Source of the DNA: Streptomyces lanatus
GTDB lineage: Bacteria > Actinomycetota > Actinomycetes > Streptomycetales > Streptomycetaceae
NCBI RefSeq assembly: GCF_014655715.1
Contig: NZ_BNBM01000016.1
Coordinates: 124,001 to 188,000 of the forward strand
Direction of reading: 5' to 3'
Length of the DNA stretch: 64,000 nt
Under the pieces are notes generated by a model, which did not search any database, had not been told where the DNA came from, and worked only from the letters and a program-made list of their open reading frames with translations. The position numbers and the translations under genes were made by a program. Position 1 is the stretch's first letter. Every line of letters begins with the position of its first letter. Below, piece after piece: positions 1-8,078 of the stretch.

Positions 1-61
1 CCGTGAGGTGCGGTCGGTCGCAGGGAGCCGGCCGGGCTGATCCGGTGAGGGCCCGGCAGAG

Positions 62-96
62 CTCTGCCCTCCCGCGTGCGCTTCGGGAGGGCAGAG
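62..96 (-). terminator. Intrinsic-type hairpin after the HTH gene
   Basis: A perfect 12-bp inverted repeat (CTCTGCCCTCCC at 62-73 with GGGAGGGCAGAG at 85-96) encloses an 11-nt loop. It lies directly downstream of the minus-strand gene ending at 107. There is no T-run, which is usual for actinobacterial terminators. The first 60 bases of the window hold no gene I can support. Confidence 0.7.
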
Positions 97-106
97 TAAG
101 GGGGCA

Positions 107-649
107 TCAGCCGTTGCGAGGGCCGGGGAATGCCGTGGGCCTGGCCTCGTCGCGGAGGCCGGGGCTGCCTGCCGTCGGCTGCGTCGGCATCGAGCGTGCC
201 GCGGGGACCGTCGGGACCGTGGGCAGAGCGGTGGTGACATTGACCGTCCGGGTGCCCGAAGGCTCGGTCGTGCGCTCGGCCTCGGCCGCGGCCTGGGTGG
301 CGGCGCGGCGTGCGCCGTAGCGACGGTGCACCGCCTGCTTGGTGACGCCGAGTGCGGAACCCACCGCGTCCCAGGAGAAACCGAGTGAGCGGTCGAAGTC
401 CACGGCTGCCGTGACCAGGGTTTCGACACTGTCCCGCAGCTCCTGGGCGAGACGGACCGTCGGGGCGGGGGCGCGTCCGTAGACGACGAAGCCCGTGGAG
501 GGGCCGGAGCGGCGCGGGCGGTAGACGTTGCCCAGTTGCGCGGTGAGTGTGCGCAGTGCGTCCACCTGCCGGCGGACCCGCTCGATGTCCCGCACCAGCA
601 AGTGCAGGCTTGCCCGAGCCTGGGCGTCGTGGGTTGCGTGGTCGGCCAT
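107..649 (-). CDS. Small helix-turn-helix protein of unknown role
   Basis: The protein is about 180 residues. The N-terminal half is helical and charged. The middle reads SLGFSWDAVGSALGVTKQAVHRRYG, a clear helix-turn-helix of the kind seen in small Streptomyces DNA-binding proteins, and is followed by an Arg/Ala-rich stretch and a Pro/Thr-rich low-complexity tail. I chose ATG 649 over the TTG at 655 because GAGAGG sits 7 nt upstream of it. It is divergent from fmt across about 290 bp that contain two palindromes, so it may regulate itself, but this is inference. No enzymatic domain is visible and the target is unknown. Confidence 0.7.
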   Translation of the reverse strand: MADHATHDAQARASLHLLVRDIERVRRQVDALRTLTAQLGNVYRPRRSGPSTGFVVYGRAPAPTVRLAQELRDSVETLVTAAVDFDRSLGFSWDAVGSALGVTKQAVHRRYGARRAATQAAAEAERTTEPSGTRTVNVTTALPTVPTVPAARSMPTQPTAGSPGLRDEARPTAFPGPRNG

Positions 650-712
650 GAACAAGCCTCTCGAACCGGCGTTGAAGGAGAGGGCCGCGAGTACGGCGGG
701 TGCGGCCCGTTG

Positions 713-791
713 TGGTCAACTCTTTCTTGACCAACGCGGGAGCGCTCCGCGGGTCACGCTGTGGGGGCGTGTGGGCATATGCCTACGCCCC
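713..791. promoter_or_regulatory. Two palindromes in the HTH gene/fmt divergent region
   Basis: TGGTCAA (713-719) is repeated inverted as TTGACCA (727-733) across 7 nt. Further on, GGGGCGT (764-770) and ACGCCCC (785-791) flank the perfect decamer GGCATATGCC (774-783). Both look like protein operators rather than terminators. A possible -10 for fmt, TAGACT, lies at 886-891. Which regulator binds is unknown; the adjacent HTH protein is the nearest candidate. Confidence 0.4.
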
Positions 792-936
792 TGGCGAGGG
801 TGTACGCCTTGGTCCTCGGCCTCGGTGCCTGTCCCACCCGCGCACGAGAAAATACTCCGACGTGAGCCCCCGGCCCCGTCCCCAATAGACTTGTGTGCTG
901 CCCAACCAACCCCGCCCGAGAGGCCCGTGCCCACCC

Positions 937-1869
937 ATGAAGCTTGTCTTCGCCGGTACCCCCGAGGTCGCCGTTCCCGCTCTGGACGCTCTCATCGCCT
1001 CCGGGCGGCATGACGTGGCCGCCGTCGTCACGCGGCCCGACGCGCCGGCCGGGCGTGGGCGCAGGCTGGTGGCGAGCCCGGTGGCCGAGCGGGCGGAGGA
1101 GGCCGGGATCGAGGTGCTGAAGCCGGCCAAGCCGCGCGACCCCGAGTTCCTGGAGCGGCTGCGGGAGATCGCCCCGGACTGCTGCCCCGTCGTCGCCTAC
1201 GGCGCCCTGCTGCCGCGCGTCGCCCTCGACGTGCCGGCCCACGGCTGGGTCAACCTGCACTTCTCGCTGCTGCCGGCCTGGCGCGGGGCGGCGCCCGTGC
1301 AGCACTCCATCATGGCGGGCGACGAGATCACCGGGGCCTCCACCTTCCTCATCGAGGAGGGGCTGGACTCCGGGCCCGTCTACGGCACCGTCACCGAGGC
1401 GATCCGGTCCACCGACACCAGCGGCGACCTGCTGACGCGGCTCGCCTTCGCCGGCGCCGGGCTGCTCGCGGCGACCATGGACGGCATCGAGGACGGCACG
1501 CTGAAGGCCGTACCGCAGCCGGCCGAGGGGATCACGCTGGCCCCGAAGGTCAATGTCGAGGACGCACACATCGACTGGAGCGCCCCTTCGCTGCGGGTCG
1601 ACCGGGTGGTGCGCGGATGCACCCCGGCGCCGGGTGCCTGGACCGCCTTCCGTGGTGAGCGGCTCAAGCTGATCCAGGTGCAGCCGGTTCCGGGGCGGGA
1701 CGATCTCGCCCCCGGTGCGCTGTCCGTGGGGAAGAACAACGTGTTTGTCGGGACCGGGTCGTACGCCGTCGAGCTGCTGTGGGTGCAGGCGCAGGGGAAG
1801 AAGCCGATGCGGGCCGCGGACTGGGCGCGGGGCGTGCGGATCGGGGACGGGGAGAGCCTCGGGGCGTGA
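937..1869 (+). CDS. fmt: Methionyl-tRNA formyltransferase
   Basis: Transfers a formyl group from 10-formyl-tetrahydrofolate to initiator Met-tRNA in the cytosol. The 310-residue length is normal. The N-terminal formyltransferase domain carries the catalytic set N106, H108 (NLHFSLLP) and D144 (GLDSGP), at the same numbers as in E. coli Fmt. A C-terminal domain follows from about residue 205. ATG 937 gives the canonical MKLVFAGTPE start, with GAGAGG at 918-923 upstream. rsmB follows after 75 bp in the same direction, a common bacterial pairing of translation genes. Confidence 0.97.
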   Translation: MKLVFAGTPEVAVPALDALIASGRHDVAAVVTRPDAPAGRGRRLVASPVAERAEEAGIEVLKPAKPRDPEFLERLREIAPDCCPVVAYGALLPRVALDVPAHGWVNLHFSLLPAWRGAAPVQHSIMAGDEITGASTFLIEEGLDSGPVYGTVTEAIRSTDTSGDLLTRLAFAGAGLLAATMDGIEDGTLKAVPQPAEGITLAPKVNVEDAHIDWSAPSLRVDRVVRGCTPAPGAWTAFRGERLKLIQVQPVPGRDDLAPGALSVGKNNVFVGTGSYAVELLWVQAQGKKPMRAADWARGVRIGDGESLGA

Positions 1870-1944
1870 CCGGCCGTACGCCGGGGAGGTGGGTGCGACG
1901 TAGGCTGGTCGTACATCTCATCCAGTAATCCGGAGCACCTTTTC

Positions 1945-3366
1945 GTGAGCGACACCTCCCGTCGGCCCCGCAGGACCGGCAAGCCCTACCGTCGGCCCCA
2001 GAAGGACCCCGTCCGCATCCTCGCCTTCGACGCGCTGCGTGCCGTGGACGAGCGGGACGCGTACGCCAATCTCGTGCTGCCGCCGCTGCTGCGGAAGGCG
2101 CGGGAGAAGGGCGACTTCGACGGGCGGGACGCGGCGCTCGCGACCGAGCTGGTGTACGGGACGCTGCGGCGGCAGGGGACGTACGACGCGATCATCGCCG
2201 CGTGTGTGGACCGGCCGTTGCGGGAGGTCGACCCGCCCGTGCTGGATGTGCTCAGCCTGGGTGTGCATCAGTTGCTGGGGACTCGGATCCCCACGCATGC
2301 CGCGGTGTCGGCGTCCGTCGAGCTGGCGCGGGTCGTGCTGGGCGACGGGCGGGCCAAGTTCGTCAACGCCGTGCTGCGCAAGGTCGCTCAGGACGATCTC
2401 GACGGGTGGATCCAGCGGGTCGCGCCGCCGTACGAGGAGGACGCGGAGGATCATCTCGCCGTCGTGCACTCGCATCCCCGCTGGGTCGTCTCCGCGTTGT
2501 GGGATTCGCTGGGCGGGGGCCGTGCCGGGATCGAGGCGTTGCTGGCGGCCGACAACGAGCGGCCTGAGGTGACGCTGGTCGCGCGGCCGGGGCGGGCCAC
2601 GACCGAGGAACTGCTCGGTGAGGAGGCCGCGGTGGCCGGGCGTTGGTCGCCGTATGCCGTGCGGCTCGCCGAGGGCGGGGAGCCGGGGGCGATCGAGGCC
2701 GTGCGGGACGGGCGGGCGGGAGTGCAGGACGAGGGGAGTCAGTTGGTCGCCCTCGCGCTGGCCAACGCTCCGCTCGACGGGAGCGATGAGCGGTGGCTCG
2801 ACGGGTGTGCCGGGCCTGGAGGGAAGGCCGCGCTGCTCGGTGCGCTCGCCGCCGAGCGGGGGGCCGTGCTGCTGGCCTCCGAGAAGCAGCCGCACCGGGC
2901 GGGGCTGGTGGCCAAGGCGCTGGCCGGGAATCCGGGGCCGTATCAGGTCATCGCCGCTGATGGGACCCGGCCGCCGTGGCGGGGCGGGATTTTCGACCGG
3001 GTGCTGATGGATGTGCCCTGCACGGGGCTTGGCGCGTTGCGGCGGCGGCCGGAGGCTCGGTGGCGGCGGCGGCCGGAGGACCTGGAGGGGTTCGCTCCGC
3101 TTCAGCGGGCGTTGTTGCGCAGTGCGCTGGAGTCCGTGCGGGTGGGGGGTGTCGTCGGGTACGCCACGTGCTCGCCGCATCTCGCCGAGACGCGGGCCGT
3201 CGTGGACGACGTGATGAAGGAGCGGGGCAGCGAGGTCGAGTTGATCGACGCGCGTCCACTGCTGCCTGGGGTGACGGAGTTGGGGGAGGGGCCTGATGTA
3301 CAGCTGTGGCCTCATGTGCATGGGACGGACGCGATGTATCTGGCGTTGATTCGGCGGGTGGGCTGA
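1945..3366 (+). CDS. rsmB: 16S rRNA (cytosine-967-C5)-methyltransferase
   Basis: A 473-residue RsmB/Sun-family enzyme methylating C967 of 16S rRNA with S-adenosylmethionine. An Arg-rich N-terminal tail precedes a NusB-like helical domain (about 25-165) and a Rossmann methyltransferase domain. Motif I is around CAGPGG (288-293). The two family cysteines are C359 in DVPCTGLG and C409 in ATCSP. The GTG start at 1945 begins MSDTSRRPRR. It lies downstream of fmt and is probably co-transcribed. The 3' end converges on the MMPL gene. Confidence 0.95.
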   Translation: MSDTSRRPRRTGKPYRRPQKDPVRILAFDALRAVDERDAYANLVLPPLLRKAREKGDFDGRDAALATELVYGTLRRQGTYDAIIAACVDRPLREVDPPVLDVLSLGVHQLLGTRIPTHAAVSASVELARVVLGDGRAKFVNAVLRKVAQDDLDGWIQRVAPPYEEDAEDHLAVVHSHPRWVVSALWDSLGGGRAGIEALLAADNERPEVTLVARPGRATTEELLGEEAAVAGRWSPYAVRLAEGGEPGAIEAVRDGRAGVQDEGSQLVALALANAPLDGSDERWLDGCAGPGGKAALLGALAAERGAVLLASEKQPHRAGLVAKALAGNPGPYQVIAADGTRPPWRGGIFDRVLMDVPCTGLGALRRRPEARWRRRPEDLEGFAPLQRALLRSALESVRVGGVVGYATCSPHLAETRAVVDDVMKERGSEVELIDARPLLPGVTELGEGPDVQLWPHVHGTDAMYLALIRRVG

Positions 3367-3376
3367 GCTCCCCCAG

Positions 3377-3413
3377 GGTCATGGGGTGAGGCCTCCCACG
3401 GTCATGGGATGAG
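3377..3413. repeat. Two-copy tandem repeat between rsmB and the MMPL gene
   Basis: GGTCATGGGGTGAG (3377-3390) recurs as GGTCATGGGATGAG (3400-3413), a period of 23 bp, filling the 50-bp convergent gap. It may be a remnant of local duplication. I see no hairpin terminator here. Confidence 0.5.
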
Positions 3414-3416
3414 CCC

Positions 3417-5552
3417 TCACAGGGCCTTGTCCTCGACCGCCGGACGGACCGCGGGGTGCTCCTCCTCCCGCGACAGCCGGTGGGGCCACCAGACCTTCGG
3501 TCCCACGTCCAGGAACAGCGAGGTCACCAGGACCGAGCGGACGATGAACGTGTCCAGGAGCACGCCCAGAGCCACCGCGAAGCCGATCTCGGCGAAGGCG
3601 ACCATGGGGAGGGTGCCGAGGGCGGCGAAGGTGCCGGCGAGGACCAGGCCGGCGGAGGTGATGACGGCGCCGGTGGCGGCGAGGCCCGTGATGACGCCCT
3701 GGCGGGTGCCCTGGTGGGCGGCCTCCTCGCGGATGCGGGTGGTCAGGAAGATGTTGTAGTCGATGCCCAGGGCCACCAGGAAGACGAAGACGAAGAGCGG
3801 GAAGTCGGTCGACTCGCCCGCGTAGTCGAACAGGTGGCGGAAGGCCAGGGCACTGATGCCGAGGGCCGCCGCGAAGGACAGGATCACCGTTCCTATCAGT
3901 AGCAGTGGGGCGATCAGGGCCCGGAGCAGGCCGGCGAGGATCATCATCACCACGATCAGGACCAGTGGGATGATCAAGAAGTTGTCGTGGGTCGTCGCCT
4001 TGTCCATGTCCAGGAGGGCAGCCGTGCCGCCGCCCACCTGGGCGTCGGCGTCGGGTACCGCGTGGACGGCGTCCCGTACGCGTTCGACGGTCTGCTTCGC
4101 CGCCTCGCTGTCCGCCGGCGCCGTCATCGTCGCCTCGAAGAGCACCCTGCCCTCGTAGAGCGGTTTGGTGCCCGGGGGCAGGCCCAGGGATTCCGGAACG
4201 ACGCCCTCGGTGTCGGCGACGGCACGGCCCACCTGCTGGGCCTGCGCCTGGTTGCTGACGATGACCAGGGGGTCGCCGCTGCCGGCCGGGAAGTACTGCT
4301 CGGAGATCTCCTGGCCGGTGATGGAGTCGGGTTTGTCGGTGAAGGCGTCGGCGTTGCTCAGGCCCTCCGCGCGCAGCTGGATCAGGCCCAGGGAGCAGAT
4401 CGCGAGGACCGCGGCCGTGATGGCCCAGGTCGTGCGGGGGCGGCGGGCGATGCCGTGGCCCATGCGGGCCCAGACGCCGCGCTCGTGTGGGTTCTCCGCG
4501 CCGAGGTGCGGGATCACCGGCCAGAAGATCCAGCGGCCGACGATCACGAGGAGGGCGGGGAAGAGGGTCACCATCGCCAGGAGGCCCACCGCCACGCCGA
4601 TCGCCGCCACCGGGCCCAGGCCGCTCGTCGAGTTCATCTCCGCCGCAAGGAGCACCAGCATGCTCAGCACGACCGTGGCGCCCGAGGCCAGTACCGCGGG
4701 GCCCGCGCGATGCAGGGCCAGGGCCATCGCCTCGTGGCGGTCCTCGTGACGGCGCAGTTCCTCCCGGTAGCGGGCGACGAGCAGCAGGGCGTAGTCCGTT
4801 CCCGCGCCGAAGACGAGGACCGTGAGGATGCCGGCGCTCTGGCCGTTGACCGTGAGGCCCGCGTGTTCCGCGAGGAGATAGATGAAGGCCTGCGCCGTGA
4901 AGAGGGCGACGATCACGGCTACCAGGGGGATCAGAATCAGGGTGGGACTGCGGTAGGTGATCAGGAGCATGACGATGACGACCGCCATCGCCGACAGCAG
5001 GAGGGTGGAGTCGATGCCCTCGAAGGCTTCCGAGAAGTCCGCCGATGTGCCACCGGGCCCCGTGACGTGCACGGCCAGCCCCGCGCCGCTCTCTCCGACG
5101 ATGTCCCGGATCGAGTCGACCGCGGGTCCGATGCGCTCCCAGCCCTGCTCGTCCATCGTGATCGGAACCTGGACCTGGGCGGCGCGCGGGTCGACTTCCC
5201 GGTCGAAGACCGGCCCCCGGGTCTCCGCGCCCCGAATGCCGTGCTCCGTCAGCCGCTTGAGCTGGGCCACGTCCTCGGTGATCGCGGCCCGGTCCTGTGC
5301 CGTGAGGCCGCTGTCACGGGCGTAGATCACGACCGCGGGAATCTGTTCCGGCCTGAAGTTCTCGGACGTCTCCAGGACTTGGGTGGATTCCGCCGACCCC
5401 GGCAGCCACGAGGCCGCGTCGTTGTCCTGGGCGTCGGCCAGCTTCTGCGCGAGCGGTGCCGTCACGAACAGCACCACCAGCCACAGCGCGAGCACGACCC
5501 ACTTGGCGCGTCGTCCGCAGACGAGATGCGCGATGCCCCGTGTCCCGTTCAT
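3417..5552 (-). CDS. MMPL-family (RND-like) membrane transporter
   Basis: A protein of about 711 residues with two repeats of the MMPL layout. Each has an N-terminal membrane helix, a large extracytoplasmic loop, then a block of five helices with conserved GxGTDYALLLVARYREE and GIDYNIFLTTRIREE segments. Such proteins export lipids, polyketides or drugs using proton motive force; the substrate here cannot be read from sequence. I start it at ATG 5552 (MNGTRGIAHLVCG), preceded by a G-rich GGGGGTGG. The longer frame to 5729 adds an Arg-rich stretch unlike the family. It is divergent from rpe across 191 bp, and no dedicated regulator lies beside it. Confidence 0.85.
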   Translation of the reverse strand: MNGTRGIAHLVCGRRAKWVVLALWLVVLFVTAPLAQKLADAQDNDAASWLPGSAESTQVLETSENFRPEQIPAVVIYARDSGLTAQDRAAITEDVAQLKRLTEHGIRGAETRGPVFDREVDPRAAQVQVPITMDEQGWERIGPAVDSIRDIVGESGAGLAVHVTGPGGTSADFSEAFEGIDSTLLLSAMAVVIVMLLITYRSPTLILIPLVAVIVALFTAQAFIYLLAEHAGLTVNGQSAGILTVLVFGAGTDYALLLVARYREELRRHEDRHEAMALALHRAGPAVLASGATVVLSMLVLLAAEMNSTSGLGPVAAIGVAVGLLAMVTLFPALLVIVGRWIFWPVIPHLGAENPHERGVWARMGHGIARRPRTTWAITAAVLAICSLGLIQLRAEGLSNADAFTDKPDSITGQEISEQYFPAGSGDPLVIVSNQAQAQQVGRAVADTEGVVPESLGLPPGTKPLYEGRVLFEATMTAPADSEAAKQTVERVRDAVHAVPDADAQVGGGTAALLDMDKATTHDNFLIIPLVLIVVMMILAGLLRALIAPLLLIGTVILSFAAALGISALAFRHLFDYAGESTDFPLFVFVFLVALGIDYNIFLTTRIREEAAHQGTRQGVITGLAATGAVITSAGLVLAGTFAALGTLPMVAFAEIGFAVALGVLLDTFIVRSVLVTSLFLDVGPKVWWPHRLSREEEHPAVRPAVEDKAL

Positions 5553-5743
5553 GGCCACCCCCGTAGCCGGTTGGCCGCCAAGCGTGGCACGGGGGACCCC
5601 GGCGCGTAAGGGGCGCGGAACGGCGATATGTGCGGCTCTGTCGCACGGGCGCGCGCGGCTGCGCACCGTCCGCGGCGAACATACGACCGTTTCCTCCCCC
5701 GACCGATGCTGCTCACCCCCCAAGGGCATGGCAGGCTTGGGGC

Positions 5744-6430
5744 ATGGCCCCGCAGATCAACCCCAGCATCCTGTCCGCCGACTTCGCCCGCCTCGCGGAC
5801 GAGGCGAAGGCGGTCGAGGGAGCCGACTTCCTCCACGTCGACGTCATGGACAACCATTTCGTCCCGAACCTCACGCTCGGCGTGCCGGTCGTAGAGTCTC
5901 TGGCCCGTGCGACGGACACTCCGCTGGACTGCCATCTGATGATCGAGGCTCCCGATCGGTGGGCGCCCCAGTACGTGGAAGCGGGGGCCTCCTCCGTCAC
6001 CTTCCATGTCGAGGCCGCCGCGGCACCGGTGCGGCTCGCCCGCGAGATCAGGGCCAAGGGCGCCCGAGCCTCCATGGCGCTCAAGCCCGCCACACCGATC
6101 GAACCGTACGAGGATCTGCTGCCCGAGCTCGACATGCTGCTGATCATGACGGTCGAGCCGGGCTTCGGTGGTCAGGCGTTTCTCGACATCATGCTTCCGA
6201 AGATTCGCCGTACCCGCGAGTTGATCAGCAAGCACGGCCTCGACCTGTGGCTCCAGGTCGACGGCGGTGTGTCGGCCTCGACGATCGAGCGGTGCGCGGA
6301 GGCGGGCGCGGACGTCTTCGTCGCCGGGTCGGCGGTCTACGGGGCGGACGACCCCGCCGAAGCGGTCCGTGCGCTGCGCGCTCAGGCGGAAAGAGTGACG
6401 AAGTCCGCCGCCTGGGCATGCGACCACTGA
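5744..6430 (+). CDS. rpe: Ribulose-phosphate 3-epimerase
   Basis: Interconverts ribulose 5-phosphate and xylulose 5-phosphate in the pentose phosphate pathway. The 228-residue TIM barrel shows the metal ligands H31 and D33 (HVDVMDNHF) and H64 (CHLMIE), plus the later VDGG aspartate and the phosphate-binding MTVEPGFGGQ loop. ATG 5744 gives the standard MAPQINPSILSADF start. It is followed 102 bp later by a sugar-binding regulator in the same direction, which fits a carbohydrate role for that regulator. Confidence 0.95.
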   Translation: MAPQINPSILSADFARLADEAKAVEGADFLHVDVMDNHFVPNLTLGVPVVESLARATDTPLDCHLMIEAPDRWAPQYVEAGASSVTFHVEAAAAPVRLAREIRAKGARASMALKPATPIEPYEDLLPELDMLLIMTVEPGFGGQAFLDIMLPKIRRTRELISKHGLDLWLQVDGGVSASTIERCAEAGADVFVAGSAVYGADDPAEAVRALRAQAERVTKSAAWACDH

Positions 6431-6532
6431 GCCAAGGGAACGTGAACGGCGCCCATCAGGGCGGATCAAGAGCGCCGGATCTGCAAGGATGAACGGCGAA
6501 TCCAGAATGTGAACAGCAGTGAGGAGATCGCC

Positions 6533-7552
6533 GTGTCGGGTATGTCGGCGGGCCGGTCAGCCATGCGGATGGGACCCGCTGAGCTGGTGCAGGCGGCGGC
6601 CATGGCCCGCCGCTTCTACCTCGAGGGCAAATCCAAGATCCAGATCGCCGAGGAGTTCGGCGTCAGCCGCTTCAAGGTGGCCCGGGTCCTGGAGACCGCT
6701 CTCGAACGGGATCTGGTGCGCATCGAGATCCGGGTGCCGGCCGAGTTGGACGCCGACCGCTCGGACGCGCTGCGCGCCCGCTACGGCCTCAGGCACGCCG
6801 TCGTGGTCGAGGCCCCGGTCGAGGTCGAGGAGTCTCCCGACCCGGAGAACCTGGGAGAGGTGGCCGCCGATCTGCTCGGCGAACTGGTGAACGAAGGGGA
6901 TGTGCTGGGGCTGGCCTGGGGCCGGTCCACCATTCACATGGCCGCGGCCCTCGACCGGCTGCCGCCGTGCACGGTCGTGCAGTTGACGGGTGTCTACGAC
7001 GCCGGCACCGCCGAGCGCGGCTCGGTGGAAGCCGTACGGCGGGCCGCGCAGGTCTCCGGCGGCGACGCGCACCCCATCTACGCGCCGATGCTGCTGCCGG
7101 ACGCGGCCACCGCGGCGGCACTGCGCCACCAGACCGGGATCGCGCGGGCCTTCGAGTACTTCGACAAGGTCACCGTCGCCTGTGTCTCCATCGGCTCCTG
7201 GGAGCCCGGCATCTCGACGGTGCACGACATGCTCAGCGACGAGGAGCGGGCCCACTACGCCTCGCTCGGCGTCGCCGCCGAGATGTCCGCGCACCTCTTC
7301 GACTCCGACGGACGCCGGGTCGGCCGGGACCTGGGGGAGCGGTGCATCACCGTCAAGGCGGACCAGCTGCGCCGTATCCCGGAGGTCGTCGCGATCGCGG
7401 GCGGACAGCGCAAGGCGGCCGCGATCGACGCGGTGCTGCGCTCCGGGCTCGTCACCAGCCTGGTGACGGACACCTCGGCCGCCGACTATCTGATGACGGC
7501 GGGCCCGACGCCGAAGCCCGCGCTCAACAGGGCCGATCCGGATGGGGTCTGA
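6533..7552 (+). CDS. SorC-family sugar-binding transcriptional regulator
   Basis: A 339-residue protein. An N-terminal helix-turn-helix (about 20-65, FYLEGKSKIQIAEEFGVSRF) is followed by a SorC-type phosphosugar-sensing domain of about 260 residues with GxAWG and ITGVYD-like segments. I chose GTG 6533 because GAGGAG (6521-6526) is 6 nt upstream; the in-frame GTG at 6509 lacks a good ribosome binding site. Family members bind phosphorylated sugars and control sugar operons. With rpe upstream, a pentose phosphate effector is plausible but unproven. Short TGAAC repeats precede the gene and a strong hairpin follows it. Confidence 0.88.
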   Translation: MSGMSAGRSAMRMGPAELVQAAAMARRFYLEGKSKIQIAEEFGVSRFKVARVLETALERDLVRIEIRVPAELDADRSDALRARYGLRHAVVVEAPVEVEESPDPENLGEVAADLLGELVNEGDVLGLAWGRSTIHMAAALDRLPPCTVVQLTGVYDAGTAERGSVEAVRRAAQVSGGDAHPIYAPMLLPDAATAAALRHQTGIARAFEYFDKVTVACVSIGSWEPGISTVHDMLSDEERAHYASLGVAAEMSAHLFDSDGRRVGRDLGERCITVKADQLRRIPEVVAIAGGQRKAAAIDAVLRSGLVTSLVTDTSAADYLMTAGPTPKPALNRADPDGV

Positions 7553-7561
7553 CGGTCTTTC

Positions 7562-7594
7562 AGAAGGGGGCGGCTCCCGTGGCCGCCCCCTTCT
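7562..7594 (+). terminator. Strong hairpin after the SorC regulator
   Basis: A perfect 13-bp stem (7562-7574 with 7582-7594) closes a 7-nt loop 9 nt after the regulator stop. It separates the regulator from the barstar-like gene. Confidence 0.9.
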
Positions 7595-7632
7595 CCATCT
7601 CTTCATCGACGATCGCTACGGGGTGGTACAGG

Positions 7633-7947
7633 ATGACGGAGCTCGTGGTCACGCTCGACCTCGACGGGGTCACGGACAAGGCGGGCCTGATGGACCGCTG
7701 CGCCCGAGATCTGCGGCTGCCCGACTGGTTCGGGCGCAACTGGGACGCGCTGGCCGACTCCCTCTCCGACCGCACGGTGTGGCCGGAAGGCGCCGTCGAG
7801 CAAGGCATGCGGGTCGTCGTACGGAACTGGCGGCCGTATGCGAAGGCGCGGCCCGACGAGTGGCGGATCGCCGAGGAGATCTTCTCCGAGGCGGTGGACC
7901 GCAGGTCGGAGCTCTCCGTGCTGCTCGCCCTTGGAGGATCCTCCTAG
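7633..7947 (+). CDS. Barstar-family (ribonuclease inhibitor-like) protein
   Basis: A 104-residue protein with the barstar pattern: an N-terminal beta strand (ELVVTLDLDGV), then LPDWFGRNWDALADSLSD. That DWFGRNWDAL block is the signature of the barstar fold and overlaps the RNase-binding helix of classical barstar. No barnase-like RNase gene lies next to it, so the partner is unknown. Solitary barstar-like genes are common in Streptomyces. The start ATG 7633 has GGGTGG 6 nt upstream. A terminator separates it from the gene before. Confidence 0.85.
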   Translation: MTELVVTLDLDGVTDKAGLMDRCARDLRLPDWFGRNWDALADSLSDRTVWPEGAVEQGMRVVVRNWRPYAKARPDEWRIAEEIFSEAVDRRSELSVLLALGGSS

Positions 7948-8078
7948 AGGGCCTCTGACCTGCTTGGACGATATGACCGTGCATCGCATTCCGGTCAGCA
8001 TGGGACAATGAAGTACGTGCTCTTCCCCCTGGCTGACCTGTCCGGGGGCCACCTCTGATCGACTGGGATGTGCAGCAC

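Noticed and set aside
3..320. Arg/Gly-rich plus-strand open frame at the window start
   Set aside because: It is antisense to the HTH gene and its terminator, has no ribosome binding site and no family resemblance; it is a GC-rich shadow frame.
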